From positions 1 to 32,373 of the forward strand of contig NZ_BMQV01000048.1 in the NCBI RefSeq assembly GCF_014648295.1: a stretch of 32,373 bases of DNA. The letters run 5' to 3'. The notes under the pieces were generated by a model, which was given only the letters and a program-made list of their open reading frames with translations, was not told the DNA's origin and made no database searches. Within the stretch, counting starts at the first letter, position 1; every line of letters begins with the position of its first letter. This document shows positions 8,619-16,681 of this stretch, piece after piece. A program made the position numbers and the translations under genes. Origin of the DNA: Shewanella saliphila (GTDB lineage Bacteria; Pseudomonadota; Gammaproteobacteria; Enterobacterales; Shewanellaceae).

Positions 8619-9074
8619 ATGAGAACATTACTCATCGTTGGCTGCATACTGCTTAGTGGTTGTAGCTTATTTCAAAGCAGTTCTAATCAATATCGTCCTA
8701 GTGTATATCCAGTATTGACCGCAGTGGGATATGCCCCGATTGACCGCCAACCTGCTGAGCGCCGAAGTGAGCAACTATTAATGGCGATGGAGTCGTCTAA
8801 AATTTTGGCTTACCGTGAGCTGACAGAACAGGTGTATGGTTTGCAGTTAAACTCGAGCACAGCGGTACATGACTGGGCAATGAGCAATAGCGATACTAAG
8901 ATATTGGTTTCTGGCTTAATTAAAGGGGCTAGAGTCGTGAAAACTTATCCGGTTGATGGGTTTTATGTTACTGAGTTAGAACTTGATTATAAGTTAGTGT
9001 GGGATTTGTATGAGCAATCTGAAAATCCACAGCAAAATAGTATCTTGGTGATAGAGCCTGCACAGAACTTTTAA
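8619..9074 (+). CDS. FlgP-like outer-membrane lipoprotein (LPP20 family; orphan copy)
   Basis: This 151-residue lipoprotein (MRTLLIVGCILLSGC, lipobox LSGC with Cys15) has the FlgP/LPP20 core: LTAVGYAPI, LLMAMESSKILAYRELTEQVYG, IKGARVVKTYPVDGFYVTELELD and KLVWDLYE. FlgP is an outer-membrane lipoprotein of the Vibrio H-ring and of the Campylobacter basal disk, needed for a stable outer-membrane channel. Here it is separated from the flgO and flgT genes of a normal flagellar locus, but sits a gene away from FlgH- and FlgT-like genes. Start ATG at 8619 has AAGG about 11 bases upstream. A strong hairpin terminator follows. Family assignment is firm; involvement in a flagellum is not shown. Confidence 0.85.
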   Translation: MRTLLIVGCILLSGCSLFQSSSNQYRPSVYPVLTAVGYAPIDRQPAERRSEQLLMAMESSKILAYRELTEQVYGLQLNSSTAVHDWAMSNSDTKILVSGLIKGARVVKTYPVDGFYVTELELDYKLVWDLYEQSENPQQNSILVIEPAQNF

Positions 9075-9091
9075 TGCGTTAAAGCGGCAAT

Positions 9092-9118
9092 AAAAAAGCA
9101 CCCTCAGGTGCTTTTTTT
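9092..9118. terminator. Bidirectional rho-independent terminator
   Basis: AGCACC (9097-9102) and GGTGCT (9107-9112) form a GC-rich stem with loop CTCA, extended by an A run on the left and seven Ts on the right. The symmetry lets it serve both the flgP-like gene (plus) and the DUF1439 lipoprotein gene (minus), which converge here. Confidence 0.9.
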
Positions 9119-9137
9119 ATCACTAAAGATCAATACC

Positions 9138-9677
9138 TTAAAACTTCACCACCAACTTACCTTGCTGAACCGCAATCTCTTTGGTCATTTTAGCCATTAA
9201 CGCTTGATTACTGTCACGAGTGTCTAAAGTGTACACTGGTTGGTTTTCAAGGTAATTACGTAAAAATCCCATCAGTTGCGGTGTCGCCTGGCTGATATAA
9301 CGTTCAATATCAGCTGGTTCAGACTCTACTTTGACTAAGTCTAACTGACGTAAGTAAATGCTTTTCGTTTCGCTATCGTACCAAGGTGCAGCCTCAAACG
9401 TGGTTTTCAATTTTGCATGGATCGGCATCAGCGGATTGTTAACGGTGATCATGGCAGCAGCTGTGACTGCCATGGTATTTGGCTTAGCGCCTAACACCAC
9501 TTGCATATCATTGAGCTTAAGCGACACACCAATTAACTTGTTGCCTTGCTGAACCTCAAAATGCATGTCTTTATTGAGGTATTGTTCTATTTGAGACTCG
9601 GTAATGCTGTACTGACTGGCACAGCCAGTCAGTAATAACAGTAAACCCAGTCCAAGGGTTTTAACCAAGGTTATCAT
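9138..9677 (-). CDS. DUF1439 (YceB-like) lipoprotein
   Basis: This 179-residue protein has a lipoprotein signal ending LLLLLTGC (Cys19), then the DUF1439 fold: SESQIEQYL-like start (ITESQIEQYLNK), KLNDMQVVLG, and a middle with NPLMPIHAKLKTTFEAAPWYD and SIYLRQLDLVKVE, which matches the YceB family. Such proteins carry a lipid-binding-like beta/helix domain; the exact role is unknown. The ATG overlaps the ppc stop (ATGA), so it is translated together with ppc. That coupling is curious because an envelope lipoprotein and a central carbon enzyme have no known link. Confidence 0.85.
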   Translation of the reverse strand: MITLVKTLGLGLLLLLTGCASQYSITESQIEQYLNKDMHFEVQQGNKLIGVSLKLNDMQVVLGAKPNTMAVTAAAMITVNNPLMPIHAKLKTTFEAAPWYDSETKSIYLRQLDLVKVESEPADIERYISQATPQLMGFLRNYLENQPVYTLDTRDSNQALMAKMTKEIAVQQGKLVVKF

Positions 9678-12322
9678 CCAGTGTTTCTCATTCCTGCTGC
9701 AACGCCGGCAATGGTCAGCATAAGCGCTAGCTGAACAGATTCAGACGGCTCAACTTCTTTACGGGTACGGGCTAATAGCTCGGTTTGTAAAAAGTTAAGT
9801 GGGTCTATGTATGGGTTACGCAGTTTAACTGATTCGCGATTCCATGGCGTATGCGACATCAGCTCTGTTGCTTGAGTGAGTGATAACACCGCATCAATCC
9901 CCAGTTGCAGGCGTTGACGCAGCTTTTCGCCTAAATGGTGTAGTTCAGGTTTGACTAAGCATGTCTCATAGTATTTGGCTAAGTTAGGCTCTGCTTTGGT
10001 GTACACCATTTCTAGCATTGAAATACGGGTTTCAAAAAATGGCCATTGTGCTTCCATTTCACGTAGTAACTCTAGTTCACCGCGATCTGCCGCATCTTGC
10101 AATGCTTCACCAGCACCTAACCAAGCAGGCAACATTAAGCGGTTTTGCGACCAGGCAAAAATCCACGGAATTGCGCGTAAACTTTCAATACCGCCGTCGA
10201 CTTTTCGCTTAGCAGGGCGACTGCCTAATGGCAGCTTACCCAGTTCAACCTCTGGTGTTGCCGAGCGGAAGTAAGGCACAAAATCATGTTCTTCGCGCAC
10301 AATGCCACGGTAATGCTGTACCGACTCTTCAGCAATACGTTGCATACAATCACGCCAGGCTTTTTTAGGCTCTGGTGGTGGCAATAACGTCGCTTCCATC
10401 ACTGCCGATGTGTATAGAGCTAAACTTTGTACCGCAACTTTGGGTAAACCAAATTTAAAGCGGATCATTTCGCCTTGTTCTGTCACGCGGATACGACCAT
10501 CTACCGATCCCGGTGGTTGCGATAAAATCGCCTTATGAGCCGGTCCGCCGCCACGGCCAATAGAACCGCCACGACCATGGAACAACATCAATTTCACTTC
10601 GGCCTTTTTACACACATCCACTAATTGCTCTTGAGCACGATACTGCGCCCAAGCGGCAGCCATCACGCCAGCATCTTTTGCTGAGTCAGAGTAACCAATC
10701 ATCACTTCTTGCATGCCTTTGGTGTAACCACGATACCAATCAATATTCAGTAGCGCTGTCATACAAGCTGCGGCACCTTCAAGGTCAGCTAGGGTTTCAA
10801 ACAAAGGCACTACGCGCATTGGGTTAGTGCAGCCTGCTTCTTTAAGTAACAACAATACGGCAAGCACGTCAGATGGCTTACTTGCCATTGAAATAACGTA
10901 TGAGCCTAATGCATTTGCGGGTTGCTTAGCGACTAAGTTACAGGTTCTAATCACTTCAGCTACGTCGTCTGTTGGTTGCCAGTTTGCTGGGATTAACGGG
11001 CGCTTACCGGTCAGCTCGCGTAATAAAAACGCTTGTTTTTCGTTTTCGTCCCAATGGTTGTAGTCACCCATGCCTAAATAACGAGTCAACTCGGCAATAA
11101 CATCGCTGTGACGTGATGCATCTTGACGGATATCGAGGCGCAGCATGTGAATGCCAAAACAGGCTAGACGACGCAAGATATCTAACAATAAACCGTTAGC
11201 GATTAGTTTCATGCCGCAGTCGGATAAGCTTTTATAAAGCAGCTCTAACGGTTTTAGCAAGTCATCTTTATGCCAAATTAACTCGCTGGTGTCGGTATCA
11301 GGGTGTTTACCTTCAAGGCGTTCATTGAGGTAGTCAATCGTGTTGCGTAAGCGACAGCGAAGGGTGCGCAGTACTTCACGGTACGGTTCTTTGCTGTTAT
11401 TCGTTAATGCAGATAATTCTTCATTCGCCTGCTCCATAGACAACTCGCCGAGTAGGGCAACAATGTCTTTAAGGTAGAGTCGGGCAGCGGCGTGACGATT
11501 ACGGTTTAGCACTTCTTGAGTCACGGTAGAGGTCACAAACGGGTTACCGTCGCGGTCACCGCCCATCCAGCTTGAAAAACGCACTGGAGAAACATCAATC
11601 GGTAATTGTTGACCAATTTTTTGCTCAAGATGATCATTCAATTGGCGTAAAAAGTCAGGAATAGCTTGCCATAAAGAAGCCTCAATAGTGCTGAGACCCC
11701 AGCGAGCTTCATCAACTGGCGTTGGACGCTCATTACGGATTTCGTTAGTGTGCCAAATTTGGGCAATGAGCTGGCGAAGACGCAAAGTACTTTGCTTGCG
11801 TTCGCGCTCAGAGAGCTGGTTGTTTTCTTGCTCGGTTAAGCAATCCACTACCGCCGCGTATTTTTGGATTAACGTACGACGAGAAATTTCAGTTGGATGC
11901 GCGGTGAGTACTAAATCAATGTTTAAGTTTTTTAAACCCTCAACAACATCTTTTTTATCGAAGTTGTTATCAAGCATACGCCCAAGAATTTGTTCAACAG
12001 GGTCTGGTACGCACACGAGTTCATCGCAGTTGCGGCTAATAGTGTGAAATTGTTCTGCGATATTGGCTAAGTTTAAAAACTGGTTGAAGGCTTTTGCAAA
12101 AGGCACTAGTTCTTCGTCTGGTAGTGCGGTTAGTAATGCCAGCATTTGTTCGCGTGAGGCTTCGTCACCCTGGCGAGACTTTTTCGCTAAAATACGAATT
12201 TGTTCTACTTTTTCTAAAAATGCATCGCCTAAATGGTTTTGCATTGTTTCGCCCAATATCTGGCCTAAATGCCCCACATTTGATCGAAGTGACGCATACA
12301 TATCTGCCGTTTGCTCTGTCAT
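9674..12322 (-). CDS. ppc: Phosphoenolpyruvate carboxylase
   Basis: This 882-residue enzyme has nearly the same length as E. coli Ppc (883). It fixes bicarbonate onto PEP to give oxaloacetate, refilling the TCA cycle and feeding aspartate synthesis. Visible motifs are LTAHPTEISRRT (catalytic His near residue 142), GGDRDGNP, RLDIRQDASRHS, GYSDSAKDAG (catalytic Lys), FHGRGGSIGRGGGPAH (the Gly-rich loop) and the conserved C-terminus MRNTG. I chose the ATG at 12322 (MTEQTADMY) because it follows GGGAG at good spacing and fits the family start; an upstream in-frame start at 12355 would add 11 unsupported residues. A promoter and an inverted repeat lie just upstream. It lies downstream of argE on the same strand with a 152-base gap. 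It probably responds to acetyl-CoA, fructose 1,6-bisphosphate and aspartate, as in E. coli. Confidence 0.97.
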   Translation of the reverse strand: MTEQTADMYASLRSNVGHLGQILGETMQNHLGDAFLEKVEQIRILAKKSRQGDEASREQMLALLTALPDEELVPFAKAFNQFLNLANIAEQFHTISRNCDELVCVPDPVEQILGRMLDNNFDKKDVVEGLKNLNIDLVLTAHPTEISRRTLIQKYAAVVDCLTEQENNQLSERERKQSTLRLRQLIAQIWHTNEIRNERPTPVDEARWGLSTIEASLWQAIPDFLRQLNDHLEQKIGQQLPIDVSPVRFSSWMGGDRDGNPFVTSTVTQEVLNRNRHAAARLYLKDIVALLGELSMEQANEELSALTNNSKEPYREVLRTLRCRLRNTIDYLNERLEGKHPDTDTSELIWHKDDLLKPLELLYKSLSDCGMKLIANGLLLDILRRLACFGIHMLRLDIRQDASRHSDVIAELTRYLGMGDYNHWDENEKQAFLLRELTGKRPLIPANWQPTDDVAEVIRTCNLVAKQPANALGSYVISMASKPSDVLAVLLLLKEAGCTNPMRVVPLFETLADLEGAAACMTALLNIDWYRGYTKGMQEVMIGYSDSAKDAGVMAAAWAQYRAQEQLVDVCKKAEVKLMLFHGRGGSIGRGGGPAHKAILSQPPGSVDGRIRVTEQGEMIRFKFGLPKVAVQSLALYTSAVMEATLLPPPEPKKAWRDCMQRIAEESVQHYRGIVREEHDFVPYFRSATPEVELGKLPLGSRPAKRKVDGGIESLRAIPWIFAWSQNRLMLPAWLGAGEALQDAADRGELELLREMEAQWPFFETRISMLEMVYTKAEPNLAKYYETCLVKPELHHLGEKLRQRLQLGIDAVLSLTQATELMSHTPWNRESVKLRNPYIDPLNFLQTELLARTRKEVEPSESVQLALMLTIAGVAAGMRNTG

Positions 12323-12368
12323 ACCTACTCCCGAAAAAAAGAACGATCTTGCCAATATCTCTCACATC

Positions 12369-12397
12369 ACAATACCCAGCGTATTAAAATCGGTCAA
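12369..12397 (-). promoter_or_regulatory. Predicted ppc promoter
   Basis: On the minus strand TTGACC (12397-12392) and TATTGT (12374-12369) are separated by 17 bases, a good sigma-70 match. Transcription would start near 12362, about 40 bases before the ppc ATG. Confidence 0.6.
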
Positions 12398-12405
12398 TAC
12401 GCTGG
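12376..12405. promoter_or_regulatory. 10-bp inverted repeat over the ppc promoter (possible operator)
   Basis: CCAGCGTATT (12376-12385) and AATACGCTGG (12396-12405) are perfect inverted copies with a 10-base spacer. The repeat covers the predicted -35 and spacer of ppc. No T run follows in the minus direction, so an operator or an mRNA hairpin seems more likely than a terminator for argE. Confidence 0.5.
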
Positions 12406-12474
12406 CATGTTGTTTTGTAATTTTATTTCGTAAAAATGTTACAATTCACGTTAACATTTAAGCTATTTTGACGG

Positions 12475-13626
12475 TTACTTAATGCAGGCGTGATAAATCA
12501 TTTTTTTGATTAATTCGACCGTTGGCGTTAAGTATTCTAAACCAATAAATTCATCTGGCTGGTGGGCCTGGTTAATGCTGCCTGGCCCCAACACTAATGT
12601 TTGGCAACCGAGCTTATTAATATAAGGTGCTTCGGTCGAATAGTTAACGACTTCCGCTTCATTACCCGATAATTCTGCAACCAGCTTTGTCCAAGGGTTA
12701 TCTGCTTTTCCTGCAAACGATTCTGCACCCGGGTACAAAGTACTGACACTAATACTGCCAAGATACTCTTTACTGATGTCAGATAAGTAGTTTAATACCA
12801 TTAATTCGAGTTCTGCTAACTCCATGCCCGGCAATGGGCGAATATCTAAGTGTAAATCACAGCAACCACAAATACGGTTAGCTGCATCGCCACCATGAAT
12901 ATGGCCAAAGTTCATCGTAGGGTAAGGCACTGTGAAGGCATCTTCGCGGTAGTTTTCACTTAAATGTTGTTTAAGCTTCATTAACTGGCTAATCACTTTG
13001 TGCATCACTTCAATGGCATTTAAGCCACGAGCAGGATCTGACGAATGGCCACTGCGACCAATGACTCGGATACCTTGCGCTAAATGGCCTTTGTGCATAT
13101 AGACAGGTTTTAAGCTGGTGGGTTCACCAATCACGGCATAATCTGGCGCAACAGCTTTAGAGTCGGCAAAAGCTTTGGCGCCACTCATGGTGGTTTCTTC
13201 ATCGGCGCTGGCAAAAATAGTCAGTGGGCGTTTAAATTGATCAAGCGGCATGTCTTTTAACGCTTCAAGCACTAATGCAAAAAAGCCTTTCATGTCGCAC
13301 GTACCTAAACCATACCAGCGATTATCTTTTTCAATCATCTCAAAAGGGCTTTGGCTCCAGCGTCCCTCATCGAAAGGGACGGTATCGGTATGGCCAGCGA
13401 GTAATAATCCGCCGCTACCCTGACCAATACGAGCAATTAAATTTTGCTTATTGCGCGAATCTTCAACCGTTGGGGTTTCACAGTCAAAACCAAGCTCACT
13501 AAACCAATTTTGCAACAAGTTGATAACTGCATGGTTACTCATATCGTCTTCAGCGTCGAGTGCGCTAACAGATGGCGCTGCAATCAGCTGTGTAAAACAA
13601 CTTTTTAGATCAGGTAATGTGCTCAT
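12475..13626 (-). CDS. argE: N-acetylornithine deacetylase
   Basis: This 383-residue enzyme of the M20 zinc peptidase family removes acetate from N-acetylornithine to give ornithine, the step that makes the pathway linear. Metal and catalytic motifs are visible: AGHTDTVPFDEGRW (His and catalytic Asp), GTCDMKGF (bridging Asp), ASADEETTMSG (Glu-Glu), IGEPT, and the C-terminal INQAHQPDEF (last metal-binding His). Length matches E. coli ArgE (383). Start ATG at 13626 is preceded by AGGA. It is divergent from argCBFGH, as in many enteric and marine gammaproteobacteria. The predicted promoter overlaps ArgR-box-like sites, so arginine repression through ArgR is expected. ppc follows downstream. Confidence 0.96.
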   Translation of the reverse strand: MSTLPDLKSCFTQLIAAPSVSALDAEDDMSNHAVINLLQNWFSELGFDCETPTVEDSRNKQNLIARIGQGSGGLLLAGHTDTVPFDEGRWSQSPFEMIEKDNRWYGLGTCDMKGFFALVLEALKDMPLDQFKRPLTIFASADEETTMSGAKAFADSKAVAPDYAVIGEPTSLKPVYMHKGHLAQGIRVIGRSGHSSDPARGLNAIEVMHKVISQLMKLKQHLSENYREDAFTVPYPTMNFGHIHGGDAANRICGCCDLHLDIRPLPGMELAELELMVLNYLSDISKEYLGSISVSTLYPGAESFAGKADNPWTKLVAELSGNEAEVVNYSTEAPYINKLGCQTLVLGPGSINQAHQPDEFIGLEYLTPTVELIKKMIYHACIK

Positions 13627-13649
13627 ATGACTATCCTAAAAAATTACAT

Positions 13650-13704
13650 GTAAAATACTTATTCACATATATTGCATAATTAATATTGTGTGTTAGTCTA
13701 GCAA
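13650..13704 (-). promoter_or_regulatory. argE promoter with tandem ARG-box-like sites
   Basis: On the minus strand TTGCTA (13704-13699) and AATTAT (13681-13676) are 17 bases apart. Two 14-mers resemble the ArgR half-site pair TGAAT-N4-ATTCA: AAAATACTTATTCA at 13652-13665 (8 of 10 conserved bases) and TGCATAATTAATAT at 13673-13686 (6 of 10). Their centres are 21 bp apart, the spacing of paired ARG boxes in E. coli. The second box covers the -10. Confidence 0.6.
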
Positions 13705-13741
13705 ACAGCATTAACCGACACCATTAATTGAACGTTACAAA

Positions 13742-13790
13742 TGAAAATAAATATGTGCCTTTTGACTGTTAAATCCACTATATCAATTAT
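13742..13790 (+). promoter_or_regulatory. argC operon promoter with a second ARG-box-like pair
   Basis: TTGACT (13762-13767) and AATTAT (13785-13790) are 17 bases apart. Two weaker ARG-box-like 14-mers, TGAAAATAAATATG at 13742-13755 and TGACTGTTAAATCC at 13763-13776, again have centres 21 bp apart and cover the -35. The roughly 100-base leader holds a small hairpin, TTAGGC (13823-13828) with GCCTAA (13836-13841). Confidence 0.5.
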
Positions 13791-13893
13791 CAGCGCTAAC
13801 TTCCTGCGACGATAGACCTTTATTAGGCGTCCCCTGCCTAAATGGGCTATGCTAAAAACTCTCGATAACTATCAATTAAGAAAAATCAAACTT

Positions 13894-14874
13894 ATGAAAA
13901 GCATCGCAATTATTGGCGCTAGTGGTTACACAGGTGCACAAATTACTTCGTTGATTAATGCCGACAGCAACCTTTCGGTTCAAGGCTTATATGTATCGGA
14001 AAACAGTTTAGACAAAGGCCGTAAATTAGCCGACTTGTACCCTACATACAGTCATATGGCTTATACGCTATCTCCACTTACTGATGAAGCAAAACAACAA
14101 ATCGTAGACCAGGCTGACGGCGTGGTACTAGCGACTGAGCATTCAGTCAGTTTGGAGTTAGCGGCATGGTTTTACAAACAAGGCTTGGCGGTATTTGACC
14201 TCAGTGGCGCGTATCGCTTTGCAGACATCGCACAATATCCTAAGTGGTACGGTTTTGAACACACTTATCCAGAAGTGTTAGCCGAAGCCGTTTACGGTTT
14301 AGCTGAGTGGAATGCCGAGCAAATCAAACAAACCAGAATGATTGCCGTAGCAGGCTGCTACCCAACAGCGTCATTAACGGCATTAAAACCGCTTAAACCT
14401 TTTTTAACCGAAATGTACCCAGTCATTAACGCGGTGAGTGGTGTAACGGGTGCAGGGCGTAAAGCGCAGTTACACACTAACTTTTGCGAAGTCAGCTTAA
14501 CGCCTTACGGTGTATTAGGCCACAGACATCAGCCTGAAATTGCCACTCATTTAGGCCAAGAGGTAATTTTTACCCCACATTTAGGCAACTTTAAACGCGG
14601 TATTTTGGCCACTATTACAGTGCAGTTAAAGCCGGGTACGACGGAAGCCGACATTGAAAAAGCGTATAGCGTATATGACAGCTCACCTATCGTGACCGTA
14701 AAGCACAACATGTTCCCTAAAGTCGATGATGTGGTGCATACACCCAATTGTCATTTAGGTTGGAAGTTTGATGCAAACAGCGGTTATTTAGTGGTTGCCA
14801 GTGCGATTGATAATTTAATGAAAGGTGCTGCTAGCCAAGGGCTACAGTGTATCAAAATCCATTTCGGTGTGTAA
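13894..14874 (+). CDS. argC: N-acetyl-gamma-glutamyl-phosphate reductase
   Basis: This is a 326-residue NADPH-dependent dehydrogenase that reduces N-acetylglutamyl-phosphate to the semialdehyde, the third arginine step. The Rossmann motif IIGASGYTGAQ is at the N-terminus. The catalytic cysteine sits in VAGCYPTAS, and the substrate loop VSGVTGAGRKA and LGHRHQPEI are present. I start it at the ATG at 13894, giving MKSIAIIGASG, the normal family start. An in-frame ATG at 13849 would add 15 residues without a ribosome site. It is the first gene of argCBFGH and is divergent from argE. Confidence 0.96.
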   Translation: MKSIAIIGASGYTGAQITSLINADSNLSVQGLYVSENSLDKGRKLADLYPTYSHMAYTLSPLTDEAKQQIVDQADGVVLATEHSVSLELAAWFYKQGLAVFDLSGAYRFADIAQYPKWYGFEHTYPEVLAEAVYGLAEWNAEQIKQTRMIAVAGCYPTASLTALKPLKPFLTEMYPVINAVSGVTGAGRKAQLHTNFCEVSLTPYGVLGHRHQPEIATHLGQEVIFTPHLGNFKRGILATITVQLKPGTTEADIEKAYSVYDSSPIVTVKHNMFPKVDDVVHTPNCHLGWKFDANSGYLVVASAIDNLMKGAASQGLQCIKIHFGV

Positions 14875-14904
14875 TCGGGTCGCAATAGTAAAGGAACAAC
14901 AATA

Positions 14905-15684
14905 ATGGCTACAAAACCAGTGTTAGTGCTTAAAGTCGGCGGTGCATTACTCCAATGTGAAATGGGAATGGCACGTTTAATGACAGCTGCTGCAGAAATG
15001 ATCGCAGCGGGCCAGCAAGTACTGTTAGTTCATGGCGGTGGTTGTCTAGTTGATGAACAATTAACCGCTAACGGCAAAGAAACCATTAAGCTAGACGGTT
15101 TACGTGTCACGCCAGAAGACCAAATCCCAATTGTTGTCGGTGCGCTAGCCGGTACCTCAAACAAGATTTTACAAGCTGCAGCAGCAAAAGCGGGCATTGT
15201 AAGCGTAGGCATGAGCCTAGGTGACGGCAATATGGTTACTGCCAAAATTAAAGATGAACGTTTAGGGCTCGTCGGCGAGGTTGAGCCAAAAGATGCCACT
15301 TACCTTAACTTCATTTTAAGCCAAGGTTGGATGCCAATTTGCAGCTCGATTGCGATTTCGAGCCAAGGCGATATGCTAAACGTTAACGCTGACCAGGCAG
15401 CAACAGCACTGGCCAAGTTAGTTAACGGCACCTTAGTGCTATTGTCTGACGTTTCTGGTGTACTCGATGGCAAAGGCCAACTGATTAGCAGCTTAAACAA
15501 AAGCGAAATCGAATATTTGGTTGCCCAAGGGGTGATTGAAAAAGGCATGAAAGTAAAAGTTGAAGCCGCATTAGAAGTTGCTCAGTGGATGGGTAAGCCA
15601 GTACAGGTCGCTTCTTGGCGTGACGCCGAACAATTAAAAACATTAGTAAAAGGTGGGTCTGTCGGGACTCAAATACAACCTTAA
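14905..15684 (+). CDS. argB: Acetylglutamate kinase
   Basis: This 259-residue amino-acid kinase phosphorylates N-acetylglutamate with ATP, the second arginine step. It shows VLKVGGALL (N-terminal Lys and Gly of the kinase fold), LLVHGGGCLVDEQL, the region NVNADQAATALAKL and VLLSDVSGVLDGKG, and EKGMKVKVEAAL. The short form lacking an N-terminal arginine-sensing helix is typical of gammaproteobacteria with the linear pathway, where feedback falls on ArgA. ATG follows AAGGA; it lies 30 bases after argC. Confidence 0.96.
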   Translation: MATKPVLVLKVGGALLQCEMGMARLMTAAAEMIAAGQQVLLVHGGGCLVDEQLTANGKETIKLDGLRVTPEDQIPIVVGALAGTSNKILQAAAAKAGIVSVGMSLGDGNMVTAKIKDERLGLVGEVEPKDATYLNFILSQGWMPICSSIAISSQGDMLNVNADQAATALAKLVNGTLVLLSDVSGVLDGKGQLISSLNKSEIEYLVAQGVIEKGMKVKVEAALEVAQWMGKPVQVASWRDAEQLKTLVKGGSVGTQIQP

Positions 15685-15699
15685 ATGGAGTAGAAGTAT

Positions 15700-16617
15700 A
15701 TGCAGCACCTATTGTCGATTAAAGAATTAACTCAAACTCAGCTTTTAGCTATCATCGAACTGGCTAAAAAAATTAAGAATAATCCAACTGAGTACCGTCG
15801 TGCCTTAGATGGTAAAAGCGTGGTGATGCTATTTGAAAAGCCATCACTTCGCACCCGAGTCAGCTTTGACATTGGCATTAATAAACTAGGTGGCCACTGT
15901 TTATACTTAGACCAACAAAATGGTGCATTAGGCCAGCGTGAAACCGTTGCCGATTTTGCCACAAACATTTCATGCTGGGCAGATGCTATTGTGGCTAGAA
16001 CGTTCTCGCATACTACGATTGAACAACTTGCAGAACACGGTAGCGTACCTGTCATCAATGCATTGTCTGATCTGTATCACCCATGCCAAGCACTTGCAGA
16101 CTTTTTAACCCTGTCAGAGCAATTTGATGATGTCAGCAAAGCAAAACTGGCTTATGTTGGTGATGGTAATAATGTGACTCATTCACTGATTTACGGCGCG
16201 GCTATTTTAGGCTTAACCATGACAGTGATTTGCCCAGAAGGTGCGTTCCCTGACGCGCTTATCGTCACCGAAGCACAAGCTTTGGCGCAAAAAAATGGCG
16301 GTAAGCTAATCTTAAGTGCTGACATTAATGCCATTGAAGGCCATGATGCTATTTATACCGACACTTGGATTTCAATGGGTGATGATACGCCGCTTGCTGA
16401 CATTAAAGCGCGTTTTGCACCATACCAGGTTAACGGCGAACTAATGGCCAAGGCCGGTGCAAAATACTTTATGCATTGCTTGCCTGCACACCGCGGTGTC
16501 GAAGTGACCGATGAGGTGATGGACGGCGAAGGTTCATTGATTTTACATCAAGCAGAAAACCGCATGCATGCGCAAAATGCAGTGTTGGTATCGTTATTAA
16601 GTGAGTCAAAAGATTAA
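15700..16617 (+). CDS. argF: Ornithine carbamoyltransferase
   Basis: This 305-residue transferase makes citrulline from ornithine and carbamoyl phosphate. The carbamoyl-phosphate motif is present as KPSLRTRVSFD, with HPCQALAD, the ornithine-binding DTWISMGDD region and the catalytic HCLPAHRG. The start ATG follows GGAG, 15 bases after argB. It is the biosynthetic enzyme of the operon; no arcA or arcC genes of the arginine deiminase pathway are nearby. Confidence 0.96.
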   Translation: MQHLLSIKELTQTQLLAIIELAKKIKNNPTEYRRALDGKSVVMLFEKPSLRTRVSFDIGINKLGGHCLYLDQQNGALGQRETVADFATNISCWADAIVARTFSHTTIEQLAEHGSVPVINALSDLYHPCQALADFLTLSEQFDDVSKAKLAYVGDGNNVTHSLIYGAAILGLTMTVICPEGAFPDALIVTEAQALAQKNGGKLILSADINAIEGHDAIYTDTWISMGDDTPLADIKARFAPYQVNGELMAKAGAKYFMHCLPAHRGVEVTDEVMDGEGSLILHQAENRMHAQNAVLVSLLSESKD

Positions 16618-16681
16618 GTCGTAATGCCAAAGGCGTTATAACATTTAAATAAACATAAATGATTGATTGTAGGAATTGAAC

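Noticed and set aside
9975..12461. Several plus-strand open frames across ppc
   Set aside because: All lie antisense to ppc and have low-complexity, Ser/Arg-rich translations typical of reverse-frame shadows.
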